Shown: piece after piece, positions 43,911 to 61,640 of the stretch
How the letters are laid out: every line of letters starts with the position of its first letter
How positions within the stretch are numbered: position 1 is the first letter of the stretch
Assembly (NCBI GenBank): GCA_028564705.1
Contig: JAPXFQ010002811.1
Span: 2,294,001-2,358,000 of the forward strand
DNA from: Apricaphanius iberus
Lineage: Eukaryota > Chordata > Actinopteri > Cyprinodontiformes > Aphaniidae
Direction: 5' to 3'
DNA length: 64,000 nt
Program-made: the position numbers and the translations under genes
Notes under the pieces: model-generated
What the model was told of the DNA's origin: nothing
Databases searched by the model: none
Seen by the model: the letters and a program-made list of their open reading frames with translations, nothing else

Positions 43911-44240
43911 TGGCTGTGTTGAAAAAAATTGATTCTGTATTGATTCTTATAAAATTCTAAGAATCAAATCGATTCAGAAGTTCAAACGTGTGTTTAATTT
44001 GTTTAACATAGTTTGCACCTTTTTTTTTTTACAGCTAAAGTAAGAATTAAAAATCCAGACAGCTGTTTTAAGGCTTTGTTCTGAAAGTTTTAATAGAGTT
44101 TTGTTTCCTGGTAAACTGTTACTCACCCGGTGTTAATTATTGAATCATTGAATTACAGACGTATAGTTAAGATAACAGCTCAAAACAACGTTTTTTTAAT
44201 AGCACTGACCCATATGTATATCTAACTGATACCCAGCCCT
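43911..44240 (+). repeat. Interspersed repeat, copy A (partner at 35100-35399)
   Basis: The plus strand begins TGGCTGTGTTGAAAAAAATT and ends near ACTGATACCCAGCCCTA, with the same internal landmarks as copy B. No ORF is present. It is probably a non-autonomous DNA transposon, from its short length and CAGGGCTG-like ends; this is inference. Confidence 0.6.
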
Positions 44241-44718
44241 ATGGGAAAATAATAATTCCAAGTTTTGTAGATTGCAGTTCTCGTGGATTACTTTCTGACT
44301 TCACGTCACTACAGCAAAAATAAAGTAAAAAATTTTTATGAAAAACAATTTTGTTTTTCCCCCTAGAAAGATCATAAAAAACAGTTTCGGCTGTCATCAT
44401 GTCATGACGCGACAGCTGTTACCAGCGGCAGATTGAAGATCATTTTAGGAGTAACTGAGACATAGTCACGAAAACTTTTAGGTTAAATTAGCTCTCCTCT
44501 TTCTATACAGAGTTGTCCAATACCTGAACGCAACATAAGTAATCAGATGTGAAAACATGATACACTCTTAAAGTATAAATAGGAGAGCATTTCCAAAGCG
44601 CACATTACAGACTTTAAAATGTTCCTCAAACTTTTCACATGCATGATCTAGACTCACAGCGTCCGAACCGTGACCCCAAAAAGGAGTGCAACCAGTTAAC
44701 TTTTAATGAGAAACTTAC

Positions 44719-44990
44719 CAGCTCTCTTCCTCCCCTTCCCGCAGCTGCTCACAGCCTGCTGTTCCTGCGCAAACTTTGGCTTAAAGTCATGTAAACGGAA
44801 CGAAGTGTCGATGGATCTTTATGCCGACGCTCTACTTTTAAGTTAATTTAACTTTACGAATATATATAAATATATATATATTGTAAACTTCTTCTTCTAC
44901 TCTGTGGGCTTCTTCTTCTTCTTTCCTCTTCCTTTCCTCTCTCCTCCCCCCTCCGCTGCCCCCCCTCCTCGGTCACGACAAGAAGCCACT
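44719..44990 (-). other. shc1: Probable non-coding first exon of shc1
   Basis: The minus strand has a strong donor, GCTG|GTAAGTTT, with the intron beginning at 44718. Upstream lies a purine-rich, CpG-containing leader on the minus strand. The matching acceptor would be CACTACAG at about 24438, ahead of the p66 start, or the internal p52 acceptor. This makes intron 1 about 20 kb. The 5' edge given is a guess because no start site can be read directly. Assignment to shc1 rests on strand, donor quality and the lack of another minus-strand gene in between. An alternative first exon near 28.5 kb cannot be excluded. Confidence 0.5.
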
Positions 44991-45035
44991 TCCGTGAACA
45001 AATGGCAACGTCATCTGGCCGCGGTTCCTGTGTGT
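44985..45035 (-). promoter_or_regulatory. Candidate shc1 promoter with ETS and CRE-like motifs
   Basis: Read on the minus strand, this stretch has a TGACGT core (complement at 45008-45013) followed by an ETS-type CGGAAGT (complement at 44988-44994), set in GC-rich DNA just upstream of the probable first exon. Both motifs are common in TATA-less vertebrate promoters. Motif presence is seen; function is inferred. Confidence 0.35.
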
Positions 45036-45586
45036 GGGTGGGTGTTTGGCTGCTTCGTTGCACCTGGACCAGACTGCAGAATGTGTTAAAAAAAATATAG
45101 AAAGAGAAGCCAAAAGTTGTTTTACCTAAAATAAACATAGATACCAAACAGCTGAATGATCTTGATCACTAATTGAAGACTTTTCTTTCGTTTTCTTTCA
45201 TTTTCATGAACTCAGACAAACTCAGAGTTTAATATAACATCAGTGCATCTGCTGAGGAAATCATTTACAGTTCCTTACAAGATATTCGGTTTCCCACTAA
45301 TTTTTCATCATAAAATTTTAAAATATATTTTTGCTTTCTTGCAATTAGCAATTTTCTTGTATTCTGGACATTTGAGAACTAAATATCAACCTTGTATTTC
45401 TTGAAAATAGTCAAACATCACTGTCTTTTGGTTTAAAACATGATGAAACAGCACAACACGTGTTGTGGCATCCAAGGTAGATAGCGTCAGTACTACTCCA
45501 GCCTTCTCTCACTTTCCTAAAACCTGTTAAATCAGGTTGCTTAGTTGCCTTATATTGCTCTAGTTAGACATGAGATATCACTGTGC

Positions 45587-45698
45587 ATGCATGGTTGTTT
45601 TTGCTGTCTGTGTGTTTTCCTATGATGGACTGCTGACCTGTCTAAGGGTTCCCCGACCTCTCGCCTCATGACCATTAGTGATGGATGGATGGATGGAT
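45587..45698 (+). mobile_element. 3' fragment of the common SINE
   Basis: Carries only the last third of the family: a CTATGATGGACTGCTGACCT block, a diverged CCCGACCTCTCGCCTCATGA and a terminal GATG repeat. Confidence 0.55.
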
Positions 45699-45902
45699 TG
45701 TCTTACAGTTAAAACAGATTCTTTAGAGCTGAGTTAGTTAACTTTGATACCCATATTTTGTTTACAGAGATTCCAAATTATTGAAATATCTGAGCTTTAC
45801 CCGGCATTTTCCATTTTAGACCTGGTTAAGTAATCACAAGTCCAGTTAAATTTATTTTAAAGTGGTTTAGAGACCAAGCCATTGAAGAAATTTTTGAAAA
45901 CA

Positions 45903-46062
45903 TAGAGACACAGGACAATGTGGAGTGACCAATTAACCTAACTGGTCATGTTTTTGGGGGAAGCCAGAGAACAAAAGGGGAACAGTCAAACCCCATGCAG
46001 AAAGAACCTAGGCCAGGATTTGAATCCATTAAGTTCTTACTGCAAGCCAACAGTGCTACCAG
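45903..46062 (-). mobile_element. Fragment of the common SINE, reverse orientation
   Basis: On the plus strand it shows ACAATGTGGAGTGACCAATT, CATGTTTTTGGGGGAAGCCA and CAAGCCAACAGTGCTACCA, the reversed head and body of the 2591-2928 family, well diverged. Confidence 0.55.
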
Positions 46063-46633
46063 CTTCTGCAAAATGAATTTTTGTTTTACGTCAACTGTCC
46101 CCCATAATAATAGAAATTAAATTCAAAAGGTATACAGTGAATGGATATAATATGTAATTTTAAACTATGTATTATAATAATTACAAAACTTGTAATTCAA
46201 CAAAAATTGTTGGATTTAATTACTTCAAATATTATTCTGATGGCAGTCGAATCTATTGAGATGCAACTGTATGATTGGAAAATCTGACACATACAAAAGG
46301 GATACAATATAGTCATAAACATGTAAAAAAAGTTGCTTCTTTGATAGATAAAGCAAAGCTGAAGAGTTTTAGGTGAAATCAAATAAACCTTGAAGAGTAT
46401 AAAAGTGACTTTTATATAGAGGGTTAGAGGCAAATTGTTCTAATTTCAGTTCCTGCTTTGTTTTGTTTTATCAAAAGATATTTAGAGTATCTTCCGTTTG
46501 GTTTCTTTAATATTAACCTTCATGAAATGCATTTTTACTGGTGCTATTCGTTTTCCACAGTCTATTAATAATTGTTATTAATACTTTACTGGTGCATTCT
46601 ATAAAACAATAAAACAAGATAAAGCAGAAAAGG

Positions 46634-46880
46634 GGACTGCATGGTTGTGCATTTATTAGCACTATTGTCTCATAGCAGAAAGGTCCTGGGTCAGCTGATG
46701 TATTTTTTGCATGGAGTTTGAATGTTCCTCCTGTAAATGTGTGGGGTCTCTCCGGTTAATCTGGCTTCCTTCCACAGTTCAAAACTATGCATGTTAGGTT
46801 AACTGCCCACTCTAAACTGCCCTGAGGTGTGAATGTGTGGCTTTCATGGTCGTTTCCCTTGTGTATTGCTGCCATGTGAT
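46634..46880 (+). mobile_element. Diverged copy of the common SINE
   Basis: Head GGGACTGCATGGTTGTGCAT with an AGCACTATTGTCTCATAGCA block, then TTGCATGGAGTTTGAATGTT and a diverged 3' part ending near GCCATGTGATGGAT. This is the oldest-looking copy in the window. Confidence 0.55.
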
Positions 46881-47959
46881 GGATTTATAAGAACTCTTCG
46901 TTTTTAAAGCCAAAAATATCTTACAAAATGTTGCCTACAAAAACTGCAGCCTTTTTAGTTTGAAATATTTATAGTTGGCATGTTCTATGTCATAACAGGT
47001 GCTAACTGAACAGCCATCTGTCTAGGCTAAGAAATTAAAGTTAAGTAAATAGCTAAACAAAACATTAAAGTTATACTAGAAAATTGTAGGAAAATGTCTC
47101 AACTTGTGGGACAAGAGAGTAAAGAAAAAAATACCCTGCATATCAAGAGAGAGATAAAATCAGTTTCCTTATTAGCATTAAAGTACGATATGAAGTTGAC
47201 CACAATATCAGAATGGTTGATTCAGTATATTTATTGTGCGTCTTCTGGTTTTCCAACATTTGAAAATCGTACATCTGTCTGATATCACAGTCTTCATTTG
47301 AAAGTAACTTTATTATTTCTTGTATAGCTTTCTGGCTGAATGCAACACTACTTTTTAATAATACAGCATGTATAATACAGTATGTTTAATAATACAACAC
47401 AGTTTTGAATTTCTACCTCTTCTTTTTGCTTCTTAAAAATGTAATCACATATATAGATTGAAACAGTGCCTGAATATATTTTCAAAAAGATTTTTTTTTT
47501 GGGGGGGGGAATATGTGCATATTCTTCTGAATTCAATATGAGATTTATTAAATATATCACAGACGTGCAAGTCTTATAGGCTACTGTATACGATTACAGA
47601 TCCAGCAGAGGCGTAAGGATTTAATGGCTTCTCTCGCCACAGGGGGCGCACACGGTAAAGACCTCAGCTTGATCTCAAGAACAAGAGCGTCTAGCATCTA
47701 GCATTGGTTGCACTTTATAGAAATCTTCTTCTTGGCTGCAGTATTTCAGAACAAAGTAAACAATCAATGTGCTTTGGTAGCGGTAATTTATATGCTTACT
47801 GCCTTTGATAACGTTATAAATATCAAGGATGTACCAGTCGGAGCTAAAACGGCGGTTTCCGCGTACATTAAATTGCTAACGTCTAAAACCCACCTTCATA
47901 GATATGATAGGCTCTTTAGTGAAGCTTTCTTAATTGTGATTGGTCGCTTTGTCTTTAAG

Positions 47960-48017
47960 GATATATCGTCACAACTGTAAGGATATTTATGTAAAGGAGA
48001 ACAGATGCGTTTCTGAA
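47960..48017 (+). other. flad1: Candidate 5' non-coding exon of flad1
   Basis: A consensus donor, CTGAA|GTAAGTTA, begins its intron at 48018. About 75 bases upstream is an inverted CCAAT box (ATTGG, 47939-47943). This is the best plus-strand first-exon candidate between the shc1 promoter and the flad1 coding exons. The exon contains ATG-TAA at 47989-47994 and a three-codon upstream ORF at 48005-48016. Joined to the acceptor at 51895 it makes a 5' UTR and adds no residues. The exon start is unknown and the link to flad1 is inferred. Confidence 0.4.
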
Positions 48018-49986
48018 GTAAGTTACCTCGCTAATAATGTTCATTTCAGAAATTAACTATCAGGCTGCAGCGACCGTGCCTCTAGAATGAACCGATCGAT
48101 GTAAATAAACGTACATCGATGAAAGGCAGTTAAGAATATGTGTTAAACCAGTATTAGCGTACTTCTAGATGACTGTCTGTGTTGCTTACATGTGGTGAAG
48201 TAATCGTTGAACAGATAGGCTTTATTTCACCCAGCTCAGATTTGTTATTACCTTTCGAAACGGTTCAGACTCCGTGGTAGTTTGTGATTAAACAGTGTGT
48301 GTTGGCGCACTTTCAAGGTTGCTTACGAAAATAAATTAGACGGTAAGAAAATGTTCTGTAGTTGTAAAACCAAATTACGTTATTATTCGTTAAGTGTATT
48401 GCGTCATAACATCAGTACTGAGAGATAAACATATTGCCACTTACTTGCAGTTGCCCATTTAAGAAAACTTAATGAACAAATTCACGGCAACAAAATCATC
48501 CTAAATATTGCAAAATATTTCAGTATATAAAATGGTAAAGAATCTAAATGGTGTACCTTGAGTTTTAAGAGAAAACTATTCAGTACATAGCAGGAAAACC
48601 TCTTAAAACAATTAAAGTGCACAAGTGAGGTATTTAGTAGCATATTTGTGTAAAAGTTCAGGCTTGCTGCAAATCTGCTTTCATAGCTTTTTACTACAAA
48701 CTTCATACGATTTAGTGTTTTCTGTCGTCCTGCAGTAAATTTGCATGTTTTAAAATTATTTGGAGCTCATAATCATTGGATGAATGAACTGCAATCTTTT
48801 ACATTCTCTCATTCCAGAATTGGGGTACTTTTTCTATTGTCGTTTTGTGACAATTTTTCACTGAGTCAAACCAATTATACCATAACAGGACCAGACAGAG
48901 TTCTCTTAGATATATTAAAACGTTTGCATATGTTGAAATGTCTGCTTAATGTCTCGTTTATGCAACCCTAAACCATCTTTTTAAAGTTATTGTTAACCAT
49001 TTAAATCTCACACTTTATTCACATTACAAAAATTATCTTACTGATAACTGGGTTGCCTTTTACAAAATGTTTTACTTTGACCTTTTTCCATCTTGTAAAT
49101 AACCAAACCCTATGAATCGTGATGTGTTTTGGTGTAATAATGTAATAAACAAAATGCTCACTTTAAACAATTAAAAATTCATATATCATACCTCATTTTT
49201 GACTAACTAATTGAATCCCAGGCTCTGACTGTAGAGTTTTGATGGTATGCAGCTGCATTTGCTCTCTGCAACTGAAATGCCTCCTTTAATCACAATATTT
49301 CTTCATCTTTCCTTTGTTGTCTTTTCTCCCTCCCTACTGTCTTCCTTTCATGTCTTTCCCTCAATATCCTCCTTGGTAGGTGACAAATTATGAAGACCAA
49401 GAACTGAGCTTCATTGGAATAATTTCAGATGCTCCATGTGGATCCATGTTGATGTAAGCATCATTTCCTGTCCACATGGGGTCATCTTGTGTTTATCAGA
49501 AAGACTAATCATATTTGCGGAAAGAGTAATAAAATGTACATTAACATGACATATAGTGCCTTGCAAAAGTATGCCTACCCTGTTAGATCTTTTGACATTT
49601 TAGCCTAATTTCTCATTACCTTCTTCTTCCTACTCTTCCATAAAGGACAGATTTTTGGAATGCACTAAAGATAGTTGCCCACTGGAGAGATTCTTGCACC
49701 AGAGCTGTGTATCTCTGTAGCTCCCCCAGAGTTACCACAGGGCAGTTGATGGATTTAACGGTGTTCTGTGAGATGTTCAAAGCTTGTTGGGATATTTTTT
49801 TTTAAATTTAATCCTGGTTTATGTATCTCAATTAATTAATCTCAGACCTCTCTGTTTCACTCCTTCGTCTACGATTAAGTTACACACAGGTAGACAGTTA
49901 TTACTAAGAAGGTGACTTCTAAAAAGAATTACTTGCTTCACTGGATTTTATTTAGATTTATCAGAGTAAAGAGGATTAAATATGTA

Positions 49987-51604
49987 CACTACCGTTCAAA
50001 AGTTTGGGGTCACCCAAACAATTTTGTGTTTTCCATGAAGAGTCACACTTATTCACCACCATACGTTGTGAAACGAATAAAAAATAGAGTCAAGACATTG
50101 ACAAGGCTAGAAATAATGATTTTTATTTGAAATAAGATTGTTTTTACATTAAACTTTGCTTTCATCAAAGAATCCTCCATTTGCAGCAATTACAGCATTG
50201 CAGACCTTTGGCATTCTAGCTGTTAATTTGTTGAGGTAATCTGGAGAAATTGCACCCCACGCTTCTAGAAGCAGCTCCCACAATTTGGATTGGTTGGATG
50301 GGCACTTCTTGCGTACCATACAGTCAAGCTGCTCCCACAACAGCTCAACGGGTTTCAAATCTGGTGACTGCGCTGGCCACTCCATTACCGATAGAATACC
50401 AGCTGCCTGCTTCTTCTCTAAATAGTTCTTGCACAATTTCGAGGTGTGTTTTGGGTCATTGTCCTGTTGTAGGATGAAATTGGCTCCAATCAAGCGCTGT
50501 CCACTGGGTATGGCATGGCGTTGCAAAATGGAGTGATAGCCTTCCTTATTCAGAATCCCTTTTACCCTGTACAAATCTCCCACCTTACCAGCACCAAAGC
50601 AACCCCAGACCATCACATTACCTCCACCATGCTTAACAGATGGCGTCAGGCATTCTTCCAGCATCTTTTCAGTTGTTCTGCGTCTCACAAACGTTCTTCT
50701 TTGTGATCCAAACACCTCAAACTTGGATTCATCCGTCCACAGCACTTTTTTCCAGTCTTCCTCTGTCCAATGTCTGTGTTCTTTTGCCCATCTTAATCTT
50801 TTTCTTTTATTGGCCAGTCTCAGATATGGCTTTTTCTTTGCCACTCTGCCCTGAAGCCCAGAATCCCGCAGCCGCCTCTTCACTGTAGATGTTGACACTG
50901 GTGTTTTGCGGGTACTATTTAATGAAGATGCCAGTTGGGGACCTGTGAGGCGTCTGTTTCTCAAACTAGAGACTCTAATGTACTTATCTTCTTGCTCAGT
51001 TGTGCAACGCGGCCTCCCACTTCTTTTTCTACTCTGGTTAGAGCCTGTTTGTGCTGTCCTCTGAAGGGAGTAGTACACACCATTGTAGGAAATCTTCAAT
51101 TTCTTAGCAATTTCTCGCATGGAATAGCCTTCATTTCTAAGAACAAGAATAGACTGTCGAGTTTCAGATGAAAGTTCTCTTTTTCTGGCCATTTTGAGCG
51201 TTTAATTGACCCCACAAATGTGATGCTCCAGAAACTCAATCTGCTCAAAGGAAGGTCAGTTTTGTAGCTTCTGTACCGAGCTAAACTGTTTTCAGATGTG
51301 TGAACATGATTGCACAAGGGTTTTCTAATCATCAATTAGCCTTCTGAGCCAATGAGCAAACACATTGTACCATTAGAACACTGGAGTGATAGTTGCTGGA
51401 AATGGGCCTCTATACACCTATGTAGATATTGCACCAAAAACTAGACATTTGCAGCTAGAATAGTCATTTACCACATTAGCAATGTATAGCGTGTGTTTCT
51501 TTAAAGTTAAGACTAGTTTAAAGTTATCTTCATTGAAAAGTACAGTGCTTTTACATCAAAAATAAGGACATTTCAATGTGACCCCAAACTTTTGAACGGT
51601 AGTG
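49987..51604 (-). mobile_element. Complete Tc1/mariner transposon, second family, with TA flanks
   Basis: A 1,618-bp element flanked by TA (49985-49986 and 51605-51606). Its terminal inverted repeats share CACTACCGTTCAAAAGTTTG and stay identical for 27 bases before diverging. It encodes one open transposase on the minus strand. It belongs to a different Tc1 family from the copy at 38996-40605, judging by the ends and the protein. It lies in flad1 intron 1, inside an older Tc1-like element, antisense to flad1. Confidence 0.93.
50149..51192 (-). CDS. Tc1-type transposase, 347 residues, open frame
   Basis: DDE transposase beginning MARKRELSSETRQS. It has a helix-turn-helix region (MREIAKKLKISYNGVYYSL), a basic linker (RKRSGRPRCTT, a GRPR-type motif) and the catalytic triad: Asp of WTDESKFE, Asp of LQQDNDPKHTS and Glu of SPDLKPVELLW. 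The usual NPIE before the third acidic residue reads KPVE here. The frame is uninterrupted and full length. Confidence 0.93.
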   Translation of the reverse strand: MARKRELSSETRQSILVLRNEGYSMREIAKKLKISYNGVYYSLQRTAQTGSNQSRKRSGRPRCTTEQEDKYIRVSSLRNRRLTGPQLASSLNSTRKTPVSTSTVKRRLRDSGLQGRVAKKKPYLRLANKRKRLRWAKEHRHWTEEDWKKVLWTDESKFEVFGSQRRTFVRRRTTEKMLEECLTPSVKHGGGNVMVWGCFGAGKVGDLYRVKGILNKEGYHSILQRHAIPSGQRLIGANFILQQDNDPKHTSKLCKNYLEKKQAAGILSVMEWPAQSPDLKPVELLWEQLDCMVRKKCPSNQSKLWELLLEAWGAISPDYLNKLTARMPKVCNAVIAANGGFFDESKV

Positions 51605-51968
51605 TATGTATATATCTTACTTTTCCAAAAAATTAGTAGATACAAGACAAGAATAATCCATTCATGATTTTCATTCCACTACTTTTTACTGCTCTATCAA
51701 ATAAAATCCCAATAAAATAAATTCAATTTTGGGACAAAATATTGAAACATTTGGGAAGTATGAATACCTTTGGATGGCACTATAAATTGTACTTCTTGCT
51801 CAATAGTTCTAGTTGCCCCGATGGGTTTTTGACTTTGTTTATTGCTTATATTCCCAGACTCTGTTCTGTTCTGTGTTTTGTTCTGTTCTTTTCAGCTTTT
51901 CACTACCCGGTCTGAACAGAGCAGTGGTGCGCGTGAGGAGACTGGCAGCACAGCTCAGCAAAGCAACC

Positions 51969-59724
<7,756 letters not shown>

Positions 59725-59881
59725 AGACGTCCATTCTTAGTTATTTTTAATATTCTAATTATTAAAATGTCAGATTAAAATTCACACTAATCCCATCACA
59801 TCATTTTGTCTTTCCTGAGTATCATCCAAAATGTGACTGAATGCAAAGAATGTGAGTAGTAATGTGTTTGCTATGCTGCTG

Positions 59882-59887
59882 AATAAA
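59882..59887 (+). terminator. flad1: Polyadenylation signal of flad1
   Basis: AATAAA lies 158 bases after the flad1 stop and is followed by a GT-rich stretch (TGTGTCTTTTTGG), the usual layout of a vertebrate poly(A) site. A weaker ATTAAA lies at 59761-59766. Confidence 0.7.
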
Positions 59888-60339
59888 ACATTTCTTCATG
59901 TGTCTTTTTGGCCTTTGTCATATTTCACACATAGATCTGCAGGATATCCAGAGCACCCTGCAGGGTATTTTATTTATTGATCCATTTGTCTTGTTCCTAA
60001 ATCAAATAATCTGCCCAGACAGACAGCTGTTATCGGAGTGCATTTGTGAATAATGTGAAAAGGTGAGGAAAATCCGTTTTTAAGACACTCTGTGTGGAGC
60101 AGCATGGACACAGAGCTGAAGGTCACCCAGCAGGCTCATAATAATCTGTGTTTTATATCCAGAGACGGACCAGCTGCTGGGTGTTTAACCGAGCATCCCT
60201 TCGGGGTCCCCCCCCTTCACTCCCCCCTTTGCATCCTCAAATCTTGTAGTTCTCCGTGAGGACCTCACGGGTGCGTTGTTCTCTCGTTTTCCAATTTAGC
60301 CAGCCATGATTACAATAAATTACCTTCTCTGTTTCCAGA

Positions 60340-60740
60340 CATGATTGAATCCAGGCTCATCGATCCGCTCCCTCTCTCTCTCTCTCTGCCCCGCCTGGAG
60401 ATTAGTCAACGCGGCGCAGCGACGATCGATACCGGCCGATCTAATAAAGCGGGTCGCTTACGAGGCCACCGCGGGGCTGCACACACTGTTACACCGGCAA
60501 TTACCACTTTTAGGTCTGCCCTCCCCTCCCTGTCCTTCCCTAATCCCCTGACTTTTCTGTCCTGGCTTCACGGGCCTGCCTGATTTATTAATAATAACAG
60601 TAATATAAGAGGCAATAAACAGGGGGCTTGATAATCACAGCACAAATGTCATGGAGAGGCTTTTGGTGGTGCGACAAACACACCGGGACATTGCCTGGAA
60701 TGATGTGTGACAGACTTTTAGTGTGTCTGCCAACAACCAA
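60340..60740. other. CpG-rich segment, possible conserved non-coding element
   Basis: From 60395 to 60500 the DNA is dense in CpG (CGCGGCGCAGCGACGATCGA, CCACCGCGGGG) in an otherwise AT-rich region, flanked by TAATAAAGC and TTATTAATAATAACAGTAAT blocks. There is no coding frame of note, no inverted ends and no repeat hallmark. Unmethylated CpG-rich non-coding DNA of this look is often an enhancer or CpG-island shore. Confidence 0.3.
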
Positions 60741-60989
60741 ACTTGGTCGCAATGTAGAAATGAAAAATACGATAACGTTTATGGGAGTTTAATGGATCAA
60801 GGTTGTCGTTGCAAGCCTTATGATGGGGGGTCTGCTGGAACATACTGATACTGTTTTTGTCCATTCCTCTTTCCAAAATGGTTCAGACTCAGTTAGGTAA
60901 GATGGAAAGCATCTTCTACGTTAGGGTTGCATGAAAACACATTAAAATATATAATTATTACCTTTAGATGAGAAAAAAGCTGATCTTGT

Positions 60990-61640
60990 TTGTTTTTTGC
61001 CAAAACTAGAGCCACCTACAGCTCTGGAGTGGCAGGTCACAAACCCTTGAGTGAGCGTGAACCTCCAGCCCTGATCTGAAGATTTTTGTACCTTCTAAAA
61101 GGTTTTATTCATGCATTAGTTACTGTTTTTAGCACCTCCACAAAAGCATCCCCGTGGCATGATACTGCTACCACCCTGTTCCACTATGGGGATGTCTCAG
61201 AATTTTAAACTGGAAATCTCATGGCTTTCTTTCCACATTGGCTAGATTCTTCTCCCCACTCTTCAATAAATGCGAGATCTGTGGCACATATGATAGTTCT
61301 CCTATCAGCATATTGTCTTTCTTGAGCTGGGGATCTATGCATCAGTTATAATAGGTTGCTGCAATTTTTACTTTACCTCTCCATTTTCAGTTGATTGACT
61401 AAATAGTTCTCTATGAGATAGGATGCTGTTTTATAACCCAACACTATTTTAAACATCTCCACATCTTTAACCCTGATCTGTCAGCTGTGTTCCTTGCTCC
61501 TCATGATGTTGTTCGTTAAATAATTTTGTCTGACAAACCATTAAGGCCAAAATAGAGATTAGATTACACACAGATGGACTGGATGGATTATTTTCCTTTC
61601 ACTTCATAATTCTGCATATTTTAGATCATGATTTCTATGA
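60990..61640 (-). mobile_element. Tc1-like transposon remnant downstream of flad1
   Basis: Minus-strand sequence matches Tc1 landmarks in order: the leader with a C/T-rich stretch mirroring ATTACACACAGATGGACT (about 61560), the start region near 61500, the block read as SSIMPRGCFCGG around 61150, and GGCTGGAGGTTCA near 61060 (central catalytic region). Stops and indels break every frame. Confidence 0.5.

Larger units (their letters stand above)
24438..44718. other. shc1: shc1 intron 1 (about 20 kb)
   Basis: Besides the elements listed separately, the stretches 25.7-28.0, 30.0-31.0, 31.7-34.8, 35.5-38.7 and 41.9-43.9 kb show no exon or repeat I recognise. Region 26583-27130 has a few protein-like short frames but no match. 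Region 36540-36720 is less AT-rich than its surroundings and could be a regulatory island. Confidence 0.4.
45036..47938. other. Interval between the shc1 promoter and the flad1 5' exon
   Basis: Contains three SINE pieces and AT-rich DNA. No exon was recognised; in particular no segment encoding the short conserved Cks1 protein. A GCCACAGGGGGCGCAC word at about 47636-47651 loosely resembles a CTCF site. Confidence 0.4.
49554..51782 (-). mobile_element. Older Tc1-like element interrupted by the 49987-51604 transposon
   Basis: Outer ends read TATAGTGCC at left and GGCACTATA at right, and the inner sequence is also inverted (TTGCAAAAGTATGCCTACCC against a diverged partner). Between 49600 and 49830 the minus strand resembles the 5' part of a Tc1 transposase gene, including the stretch around 49770-49800 read as TTCTGTGAGATGTTCAAAGC on the plus strand. 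Most of the gene has been lost. It is a decayed relative of the transposon inserted into it. Confidence 0.6.

Noticed and set aside
47636..47651. CTCF-like word GCCACAGGGGGCGCAC
   Set aside because: The AGGGGGCGC core fits but the upstream part is out of register with the consensus; too weak to list as a site.
47708..47980. 90-residue plus-strand ORF just before the flad1 donor
   Set aside because: Not recognisable, ordinary AT-rich composition, overlaps the candidate promoter; open run is within chance.
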